Shown piece by piece: positions 12,917 through 20,329 of a DNA stretch of 22,272 nt (position 1 is the stretch's first letter; the number at the start of each line of letters is the position of its first letter). The translations under genes and the position numbers were made by a program. Origin of the DNA: Bermanella sp041589295 (GTDB lineage: Bacteria; Pseudomonadota; Gammaproteobacteria; Pseudomonadales; Oceanobacteraceae). Location: assembly GCA_041589295.1 (NCBI GenBank), contig JBFHVZ010000035.1, forward strand, positions 1 to 22,272, given 5' to 3'. Under the pieces are notes generated by a model. That model did not search any database, had not been told where the DNA came from, and saw only the letters and a program-made list of their open reading frames with translations.

Positions 12917-14800
12917 ATGAAAACACAGCACTACGCACTTTTGAGTTTACTCATAGGAGCATTTGCCACACACACCTCAACTGCACTTTCTGCCACGGCA
13001 CCTGATGATCCTCGTTTTGCAAAACAATGGGGGTTGGAACAAAGCACGGACATCGACATAGATGCAGCACAAGCGTGGAAAATGATTCAATCGGTGACGC
13101 AACCTAAAGAAATCATCGTGGCGGTAATTGATACTGGTATTGACTCTGACCATCCGGACTTACGCAATCGCTTATGGACTAACCCAAACGAAGTCGCCGG
13201 CAACGGCATTGACGACGACAATAATGGTTATGTCGATGATATTCATGGTTGGAACTGGATAGAAAAAAATGACGGCACCATTGGTGGCCCAGAGATTTTT
13301 GATCAAATACTAAGTCACGCTACACCCGTCGCTGGCACCATTGCGGCACATACTAATAATGGTGCCAGTGCTGCGGGTGTGGTGGGAGAACTGCCCATTA
13401 AAATTATGCCGCTTTGGGTTGTGTCATCACGCGAGCAATTTTTTGTGCGCGACGAAGAAAAACTCAACGATGCATTTATGAATGCGTTTCAATATGCGCT
13501 TGATAACGGCGCCCACATTATTAATGTTTCGGCAGGCGGTGCCGTACCCAGTTTGCAACATCAACGTGACCGAATGGCAGACTTGATTGCTCAAGCTGAA
13601 GCGAAAGGCGTCATGATTGTCAGCGCCGCACTGAATGTGTTTGGTGAAGCCGCACCGTTACCCACTGATTGGCAAACCACAGCGCCACCGTATTACAACG
13701 AGGACCCTAGTAATTTACTGTATCCAGAACCTTCCGTTCCTAGCGCATTAACTGAGTATTCAGATGCCGTCATCAGTGTGTCAGCGATTGATCGCACTGG
13801 CGCGCTACGTTTTCAATACAGTGCCGGTATTGATGCAGAAATCCCCTTTCGTTCTGCACAAACCGTTAATGTTGCGGCACCGGGTTATCAAGTGCCGTCG
13901 ATTTTTCCGCTGCGTGATTTAATTGCACTGGAGTCCTACACCACGGGCACATCGTTCGCGACACCTCATGTCACAGGCATTGCGGCCATCGCATTGTCGG
14001 TGACAAATCTTTTAGAGCAATCACCCGCGGAACGTTTGCGCACGTTAAAACAAGCCTTAATAAACGGCAGCAAAAAAGTAGACCCGCACACCACAGTGCC
14101 GTTTGAACAACCTATGGTCCCCTTGCATGAACAAGTGACATCCGGCGGCGTTATCAGTGCCGCCAAAGTACTGCAAGAATTAGGATTCAATCCGGCCAAC
14201 ACACCGCAAGCCGCTTTTAGTTACAGCGTCGATGGCGAGCAAGCCCCCGCCACCGTCACCGTAACAGGCTTAGACGTGCCATGGGACGATCACACCATTA
14301 GCCAGTACGTTTGGGATTTTGGTGACGGCACGCAAACCAGCGGCACACAAGTGAGTCACACCTATTCGCAGGGCGGTGAATTCCCAGTACGCGTGACCGC
14401 CATCGACACACAAGGCAATGCTCGTACATCCTTGCCCGCTACCGTCAAACTGCGAGCCGCTGTGGGAGATCACGTCACACTAAAATTTGGTGGCGAATTA
14501 CCGATTTCGGTTTCCGGTACTTTAGTTAGCGGAAACATTGAAGTCACCACCAACGGCTGGCGCGGTCGCTTTACCCGTGGCGAAGGTGATTTGCTCAATG
14601 AAAATGGCGAACGAGTACACGTTGCATTCACTACCAGTTGGTCTGCGCTTGGTCTTGCCACTGGCACCGCCAGTGCAACCCTTGCCGACGGTCAAACCGC
14701 TTCTGTTTCTTACACCGCCACGGTGGCCTACGATGCGTTTAACAATGCAACCTCGTTAACTATGGGTGAGTTTCACTTTCGCGTAATTGATCAAAATTAA
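12917..14800 (+). CDS. Secreted S8 subtilisin-like protease with PKD domain, no visible propeptide
   Basis: A 627-residue exported serine protease. The start at 12917 has AAGGA 8 nt upstream and begins a good signal peptide (to about residue 28-30); the reading frame extends upstream to 12788 but those residues do not look like protein. The S8 triad is visible: D72 in 'AVIDTGIDSDHPD', H134 in 'SHATPVAGTIAAH' and S346 in 'TGTSFATPHVTG'. The likely oxyanion N240 is in 'SAALNVFG', where most relatives have AAGN, and the usual HGT at the His is HAT. A calcium-like acidic insert 'NGIDDDNNGYVDDIHGW' follows the Asp. A PKD domain with 'WDFGDGT' covers about 424-505, and a beta-rich tail of about 110 residues (515-627) matches no family I recognise. 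The mature catalytic domain ('DPRFAKQWGLEQ') begins right after the signal peptide, so the I9-type propeptide is missing. Export to the periplasm, then perhaps type II secretion, is inferred. Confidence 0.9.
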   Translation: MKTQHYALLSLLIGAFATHTSTALSATAPDDPRFAKQWGLEQSTDIDIDAAQAWKMIQSVTQPKEIIVAVIDTGIDSDHPDLRNRLWTNPNEVAGNGIDDDNNGYVDDIHGWNWIEKNDGTIGGPEIFDQILSHATPVAGTIAAHTNNGASAAGVVGELPIKIMPLWVVSSREQFFVRDEEKLNDAFMNAFQYALDNGAHIINVSAGGAVPSLQHQRDRMADLIAQAEAKGVMIVSAALNVFGEAAPLPTDWQTTAPPYYNEDPSNLLYPEPSVPSALTEYSDAVISVSAIDRTGALRFQYSAGIDAEIPFRSAQTVNVAAPGYQVPSIFPLRDLIALESYTTGTSFATPHVTGIAAIALSVTNLLEQSPAERLRTLKQALINGSKKVDPHTTVPFEQPMVPLHEQVTSGGVISAAKVLQELGFNPANTPQAAFSYSVDGEQAPATVTVTGLDVPWDDHTISQYVWDFGDGTQTSGTQVSHTYSQGGEFPVRVTAIDTQGNARTSLPATVKLRAAVGDHVTLKFGGELPISVSGTLVSGNIEVTTNGWRGRFTRGEGDLLNENGERVHVAFTTSWSALGLATGTASATLADGQTASVSYTATVAYDAFNNATSLTMGEFHFRVIDQN

Positions 14801-14811
14801 TATAACTGTTT

Positions 14812-14844
14812 GGCCTCACCTAATTCGGTGAGGCCTTTAATTTT
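14812..14844 (+). terminator. Rho-independent terminator of the subtilase gene
   Basis: GGCCTCACC (14812-14820), loop TAATTC, GGTGAGGCC (14827-14835) make a perfect 9-bp stem, followed by TTTAATTTT. It starts 12 nt after the subtilase stop codon. Confidence 0.93.
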
Positions 14845-15012
14845 GATACCACCGTCTCTGCGTTTTTTCAGCCATCATCTGCCATATTCAGCTTAGCGCG
14901 TTGTTTATCGTTTATAGGTATGTGCATTATTTCGCTGTGCAAAAAAATAAAAATAACAATTGGCCCTAATAAAACTATCACTAAAAAATGATAACAACCC
15001 TATGAGGCAACC

Positions 15013-15771
15013 ATGCACACTCTCACTCGAAAACTCCTTACAAAATTTAAACTGATGTTCTTTGCCAGTCTGTTTGTGTTTAGTCACACGAGCAGCGCTG
15101 AAGTAAACGGCTGGAATCTATATGATTTAACTTACTATTACGGTAACGGCGGAACGTTTATTGATGTTGGCAGTAATAAATGGATTGAACGAAATCAAGA
15201 TGGCGAATTTCATTTTGATGAAATCAATCGTGATGAATGGTCGGTTTATTTGAAGCGTGGCTCAATGGTCTTGGCCTTGGATATGTGGACTAAAACTATT
15301 CAATGGGAACGCACAAGCGGCAACTGGGTAACGCTTTACAATATTCATCAAGCCAACGTCATGAATGGCAGTTACAGTTCCGACAATGTCGTGACGTTAT
15401 ACCAACACAACAATTATCAAGGCTATGCTGTTAACCTACCTGAAGGAAACTTCAAGTTGAAAGACCTACAACGACGCGGCATGCGCAATGACGACATCAG
15501 TTCGCTACGTATCCCAGCGGGTTACGAAGTCACGCTCTACGAGCATGATAACTTCCAGCGACCCATTACATTTTTCGGCATCATTGTTGGTGGTGGATGG
15601 GAGCTAACACTGAACACCAGCACAAATCTACCGCACAACAATGATGAAACATCTTCGGTTCGCGTTCGACGCGTCGCAGATGATTCCAGTTGGTGGTTAG
15701 ACTGCGATGGCTTTTATGGTTACTTCGAAATGATCTTCTCTGATTATCCGATTAGCTCCGAGTGTGACTAA
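15013..15771 (+). CDS. Secreted beta/gamma-crystallin domain protein with two calcium motifs
   Basis: A 252-residue exported protein. A signal peptide (1-29, cleavage SSA/EV) is followed by an unrecognised beta-rich region (about 33-120, with 'YYYGNGGTFIDVGSNKWIE' and 'FDEINRDEWSVYL'), then one complete beta/gamma-crystallin domain (about 125-222). The domain shows two Greek-key units, 'VVTLYQHNNYQG' (126-137) and 'YEVTLYEHDNFQ' (171-182). Each is followed by the microbial calcium motif N/D-N/D-x-x-S/T-S: NDDISS (159-164) and NDETSS (210-215). Two calcium ions are therefore likely bound. A short tail has two cysteines (C231, C251) that could form a disulphide. GAGG lies just before the ATG. 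The gene lies between two secreted proteases but has its own terminator. The role is unknown: microbial relatives are calcium-binding extracellular proteins, some linked to stress or surfaces. An adhesin or protease partner is possible but not shown. Confidence 0.85.
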   Translation: MHTLTRKLLTKFKLMFFASLFVFSHTSSAEVNGWNLYDLTYYYGNGGTFIDVGSNKWIERNQDGEFHFDEINRDEWSVYLKRGSMVLALDMWTKTIQWERTSGNWVTLYNIHQANVMNGSYSSDNVVTLYQHNNYQGYAVNLPEGNFKLKDLQRRGMRNDDISSLRIPAGYEVTLYEHDNFQRPITFFGIIVGGGWELTLNTSTNLPHNNDETSSVRVRRVADDSSWWLDCDGFYGYFEMIFSDYPISSECD

Positions 15772-15815
15772 ACCTCGACACATTGCTTTCCACAGCTAAA
15801 ATCATCTAGATGCAG

Positions 15816-15840
15816 CAAGCGCCAGTGGCGCTTGTTTTTT
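15816..15840 (+). terminator. Rho-independent terminator of the crystallin gene
   Basis: CAAGCGCC (15816-15823), loop AGT, GGCGCTTG (15827-15834) make a perfect 8-bp stem followed by six T. It lies about 45 nt after the stop codon. Confidence 0.93.
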
Positions 15841-16020
15841 GTTCGTTTTATAACCATTCCCAATCGCGCACCTGACCGATTAACTGACCCTGCTAATTTC
15901 TGAGCCTTGTCAGACATGACTTACAGGCTAATTAGATTGTTATCAATTGATCCATCAAGCCATGGCTGATAGCATCCAACGTCATTTTTCTATCGATTCA
16001 TTAACGTCAGGGAAGATAGC

Positions 16021-19000
16021 ATGAAGCATGATTCTTTTTTGTTCGCCAATGGCGCCTTATCCAAGGCGCTCATGATGGTGAGCACAACCCTCGTCTTAAC
16101 TGCCTGTGGTGGTGACAATGGTGGTGGTTCAAAGGCCCCATTGCAGGCAATTGAAACGTCAGCCACAGTTGATGAAGACCTCAGCATCAACGGAAACGTT
16201 ACGGCAGCCAATGCTGAAGGTTCACTAGAGTTCTTCGCCACTCGCTACCCAGAACACGGCGAACTATTGTTTAACATTGACGGCCAATACACTTATCGAC
16301 CAAACGAAAATTACAACGGCCTAGATTCGTTCACGTTTTATGCAAAAGATAGCCGCGGTTACTCTAATATTGCTTCTGTAGCTGTAACCGTTAACCCGAT
16401 CAATTACGCGCCCGTTGCCAACGAAGTTGTTGCCAATGCATATAGCACAGAAATTCTTACTCTGAACCTGTCGGGTTATGATGCTGACGGCGACAGCCTA
16501 ACTTACAGCCTACTTGAGCAGCCAACCAATGGCTCAGCATCCGTTACCGAAAACGGCCAGTTAACCTACCAAGCGAACAGCCCTTACACAGGAACCGATA
16601 CACTTAGATTTAATGTCTCTGATGCATCAGGGGCATCGGGAGAGGGTCTTGTTACGATCAAAGCCTCTCGTTTACCTGTTCGATTTGAAAGCGAAGTGTC
16701 TGAATGGACAGTAGAAAAGAACGATTTGATTCAAGGCACTCTTTTTGTTGAAAACCTCTCTGGCTCAGCGTTGACGTTACCGCTTGTGCAAGCTCCCGAG
16801 TGGTTGGATATTTTAACCGACGTAAACATCATGCCTCATAGCAGACAGGGTGTTTCATTCAGCGTCGACACCCGCGATATGGATACCTCACTTTATGCTG
16901 GTGTAATCACATATGCTACTGGCCAACATGAAGGTGAAAGCCTGTCGCATATTTTTGCATTGTCTGTCACCGACGACATTACGCCACCAAACGCCACTAC
17001 TAACCTATCCGTTTCTGCTGGTGAACTTTACGATGAAGCAGCATTAACCTGGACAGCTCAAGGCGACAACGGCCGCGACATTATTAACGCAGACCACTAT
17101 GAAGTTAGGTACGCACAGGTAGAAATTACTGAGGAAAACTGGAATACAGCTACCTTGATTGAAAATCCGCCAACACCACAAACCGGTGGGATAGCCGAAA
17201 GCTTCAATATCAATGGGCTACCAGAATCATCAAATCTGTTTTTCGCGCTGCGCATAATTGATGAAGCTGGAAACCAAAGCGCTTTGTCCAATCTTGCGAC
17301 TCTTAACACACCATCAGCCCCCGTTGCCGCGATAAACCCTACAAGCATCGTTGCGAGCATTGCAGAAGGCCGAACCGAAGTAATTGAGCTAACACTAACA
17401 AATAATGGTTCATCGCCATTGGTTTACTCAAGTGAGGTAGAAACTGCGGCTACTCCATCTGCTTTCAATACAAGTACAACATCACAAAAGGTGGCTATGC
17501 CACCGATTAATGCTAAAGCAGTCGCTGCAAGCAGTGGCAACATAATCGTCAAACTTCAGCCAAATCTGGGTGCATCTTTAGCGGTAAATTCGGTACTCAG
17601 TGCGAACCAACTAAGCATTGCGAGCAGTGTTAACAAGTTGAACTTGCAAGTAATCGATACCAAGAATAAATCTGCGCAAGATATTGCTGACACTATCAAT
17701 GCATTAAACCAAATGCCCGAAGTCATCTATGCAGAGCCAGACTACCTAGTCCACGCCATCGCTACACCGGACGATGCGCGATATTCCGACCAATGGGCTC
17801 TTAATAACGAAGGCCAAACAGGCGGTACCGTTGATGCGGACATTGATGCACCTGAAACTTGGGATCGTTTTACTTCTGGTAATGATGTAGTGGTCGCCGT
17901 AATTGATACGGGTGTGAAATACGACCATGAAGATTTAGCCGCCAACATCTGGACCAACTCAGGCGAAATTCCAAACAATGGAATTGACGATGATGCCAAT
18001 GGTTTTGTGGACGATGTGCATGGTTATGACTTCGTCAACAGTGACGGCGACCCAATGGATGATAACGATCACGGTACTCACTGCGCGGGCATTATTGGCG
18101 CAGACACCAATAATGGTATTGGGATCGCAGGTACAGTGCACAACGCAAAAATTATGGCGGTTAAATTTTTAAGTGCCTCGGGTTCTGGCTCAACCTCAGC
18201 AGCAATTGACTCCGTTATTTACGCTGTTGATAACGGTGCAACGGTATTAAGTAACTCGTGGGGCGGTGGCGGCTTTTCTCAATCGCTTCAGGATGCTATC
18301 GAATACGCTCATGAGAATGACGTACTATTCATTGCTGCAGCAGGTAACGACTCAAGCAACAACGATAATAGCCCACAATACCCTGCTAACTATGACGTGG
18401 CCAATGTCATTTCAGTAGCGTCTACCACTCACACTGACGGATTATCTAATTTTTCAAACTATGGTGCGACCACGGTAGATTTAGGCGCGCCCGGCTCTGA
18501 CATATTAAGTACTGTGTCTAATGGCGGGTATGCTGTGTTCTCGGGAACGTCTATGGCCACACCTTACGTATCTGGCGCCGCAGTAATGCTACGTTCGAAC
18601 TTCCCACAACTGTCTGCATTAGAAGTTAAAGAAATACTATTTAACACCGTCGACCCTATTTCTGCACTAGATGGAAAATCGGTTACCGGTGGTCGCCTCA
18701 ACTTGCAAGCTGCATTAAATGAAGCTGCGCAAAGTACCTTCGTTAGCATTCCCGAAAACAGCACGGGACAGCTTGCAGCAGGCGCATCAATCGTTCTTCC
18801 CGTTAGCGTTAACACATTAGATAAGCATGCCGGTACGTATGAAAACACTATTCGTTTCTCTGTGAATAACCCAACCACCCCAGAATTTACCGTGCCAGTA
18901 ATCATTACGGTGCTGCCTGATGACACTCCTCCCGCGGCGGTTACAGATCTTACTGTCACCACCCTTCAAGATACACAAGCGACAGTTAGCTGGACTAACA

Positions 19001-20274
19001 CTGGCGATGATGGCACGACTGGCAATGCTGACGTAGTACACCTAGCGTGGTCAACAACACCTATTACAACCGAGAACTGGGATCAGGCTAATATCGTAAC
19101 TGACATTAGTGCAGGCAACACTGGGACTACTCAGCATTTTGTTCTTTCAGGTTTAGCACCAGCAACTGATTATTATTTTGCAGTTAAAGTGCTTGATTCG
19201 TCTGGCGAAGTTTCTTCCCTTTCGAATGTTGCAAGCGCTCAAACACTGACTGGATCGCGCATTAATTTGTCAGCAGAAACGATTAACCCTGTCACCTTAG
19301 CGCACGGAAACACCACAACCCGCAACCTAGATATCTCAAATACTGGAGATATGACTCTGTCATATCGTTTGCAGTTATCCGAACCAGAGAGCAGCACTAC
19401 TAAGCAAGCGACACTAAATACACTCAATAAGTCCGTTGAAATTGGAAAGGGTGAGCTTGACTACCGTGACGGTGATGCCGTGACGCTTGGCCGTGGCGGC
19501 CCAGATGTCTACGGTTACATGTGGCAAGACAGTGACGAAGGCGCTGTTCAGTATGATTGGCAGGATATATCAGCTACTGGTACCGCTATGACATTTATCG
19601 ACGACAGTGTCAGGGGGCCTTTCCAAATTAGTTTTGACTTCCCATTTTATGACGGTGCATATAATCAAGTTTGGGTAAGTTCAAATGGATTTGTATCCTT
19701 CACATCAACTAATAACAACGGCTGTTGTTCTGGACAACCTATCCCTAGCATGGATGAAATTAACAACATAATAGCCTGGGCTTGGAAAGATCTTTATCCA
19801 TCAAGTGGCTATAGCGCACATTACTTAGCCGAAGCCGATAAGTTCACTATTCAGTTTGCTAATTACGGTGAATACGCTCGAAATGGGCGCGTCACGGCAC
19901 AAATCATTCTTCATTCTAATGGCACAATAAAGCTTCAGTATCAAAGCTTCTCCAGTGGCTTTGAAACTAACCGCGCAACAGTCGGTATTGAGAATGAAGA
20001 TGGAAGTGATGGCCTACAAGTCGTACACAATGCCAGCTACTTGCATGATGAACTGGCTATAGAGTTTAAACCAAGCTTTAGTTGGATCCGCCTAAACCAA
20101 GAAGAAGGTGAAATTGCCCCTAATGATGTAGAAACAGATACCATCACTTTAGACTTCAATACCGACGGCCTAATTGATGGTATGTACGAAGCAGATTTGA
20201 TCATCAATCACAATGACCCATCTCGCGAATCAATTCAGATTCCATTACAGTTAAACGTCGTTAGTCCCGAATAG
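16021..20274 (+). CDS. Giant multidomain lipoprotein with internal S8 subtilisin protease
   Basis: A 1417-residue exported protease. A lipoprotein signal ends in L-T-A-C (C29). Then come two tandem cadherin/Big_9-like Ig repeats (about 43-127, 128-217), an Ig-like domain (218-319), an Fn3-like domain (320-432) and a partial Ig-like stretch (435-475). Next is an inhibitor-I9/fervidolysin-type propeptide (about 503-582, ending near 'MPEVIYAEPDYLVHAI'), followed by the S8 domain (about 585-900): D629 in 'AVIDTGVKYDHED', H684 in 'DHGTHCAG', N776 in 'AAGNDSS' and S844 in 'SGTSMATPYVSG', all intact. After it come an Ig-like domain (905-967), a second Fn3-like domain (967-1078), an Ig-like stretch (1080-1124), a beta-rich region common in secreted bacterial enzymes ('FPFYDGAYNQVWVSSNGFV', about 1150-1350) and a last Ig-like domain (1351-1417). 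AGGGAAG lies upstream of the ATG. Autoprocessing at the propeptide would separate the lipid-anchored half from the protease half; that is inference. Confidence 0.92.
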   Translation: MKHDSFLFANGALSKALMMVSTTLVLTACGGDNGGGSKAPLQAIETSATVDEDLSINGNVTAANAEGSLEFFATRYPEHGELLFNIDGQYTYRPNENYNGLDSFTFYAKDSRGYSNIASVAVTVNPINYAPVANEVVANAYSTEILTLNLSGYDADGDSLTYSLLEQPTNGSASVTENGQLTYQANSPYTGTDTLRFNVSDASGASGEGLVTIKASRLPVRFESEVSEWTVEKNDLIQGTLFVENLSGSALTLPLVQAPEWLDILTDVNIMPHSRQGVSFSVDTRDMDTSLYAGVITYATGQHEGESLSHIFALSVTDDITPPNATTNLSVSAGELYDEAALTWTAQGDNGRDIINADHYEVRYAQVEITEENWNTATLIENPPTPQTGGIAESFNINGLPESSNLFFALRIIDEAGNQSALSNLATLNTPSAPVAAINPTSIVASIAEGRTEVIELTLTNNGSSPLVYSSEVETAATPSAFNTSTTSQKVAMPPINAKAVAASSGNIIVKLQPNLGASLAVNSVLSANQLSIASSVNKLNLQVIDTKNKSAQDIADTINALNQMPEVIYAEPDYLVHAIATPDDARYSDQWALNNEGQTGGTVDADIDAPETWDRFTSGNDVVVAVIDTGVKYDHEDLAANIWTNSGEIPNNGIDDDANGFVDDVHGYDFVNSDGDPMDDNDHGTHCAGIIGADTNNGIGIAGTVHNAKIMAVKFLSASGSGSTSAAIDSVIYAVDNGATVLSNSWGGGGFSQSLQDAIEYAHENDVLFIAAAGNDSSNNDNSPQYPANYDVANVISVASTTHTDGLSNFSNYGATTVDLGAPGSDILSTVSNGGYAVFSGTSMATPYVSGAAVMLRSNFPQLSALEVKEILFNTVDPISALDGKSVTGGRLNLQAALNEAAQSTFVSIPENSTGQLAAGASIVLPVSVNTLDKHAGTYENTIRFSVNNPTTPEFTVPVIITVLPDDTPPAAVTDLTVTTLQDTQATVSWTNTGDDGTTGNADVVHLAWSTTPITTENWDQANIVTDISAGNTGTTQHFVLSGLAPATDYYFAVKVLDSSGEVSSLSNVASAQTLTGSRINLSAETINPVTLAHGNTTTRNLDISNTGDMTLSYRLQLSEPESSTTKQATLNTLNKSVEIGKGELDYRDGDAVTLGRGGPDVYGYMWQDSDEGAVQYDWQDISATGTAMTFIDDSVRGPFQISFDFPFYDGAYNQVWVSSNGFVSFTSTNNNGCCSGQPIPSMDEINNIIAWAWKDLYPSSGYSAHYLAEADKFTIQFANYGEYARNGRVTAQIILHSNGTIKLQYQSFSSGFETNRATVGIENEDGSDGLQVVHNASYLHDELAIEFKPSFSWIRLNQEEGEIAPNDVETDTITLDFNTDGLIDGMYEADLIINHNDPSRESIQIPLQLNVVSPE

Positions 20275-20300
20275 AACTAAACTTCGTTTACGGTCCATAA

Positions 20301-20329
20301 AAAATCCCCGCTTTCGCGGGGATTTTTTT
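20301..20329. terminator. Bidirectional terminator between the giant protease gene and priA
   Basis: AAAATCCCCGC (20301-20311), loop TTTC, GCGGGGATTTT (20316-20326) make an 11-bp stem with T-runs on both strands, so it can stop transcription from either side. The T-run reaches the priA stop codon at 20328-20330. Confidence 0.93.

Noticed and set aside
14976..14993. TATCA-N8-TGATA inverted repeat upstream of the crystallin gene, considered as a Fur-like site
   Set aside because: Only five bases per arm in an AT-rich stretch; it does not fit the Fur consensus well.
15907..15938. TTGTCA as a -35 element for the giant protease gene
   Set aside because: The -35 is good (5 of 6) but no hexamer at 16-18 nt resembles TATAAT; not strong enough to list.
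17742..18172. Several overlapping open frames on both strands within the giant protease gene
   Set aside because: They are other-frame readings of the conserved S8 propeptide and catalytic region, with no family resemblance.
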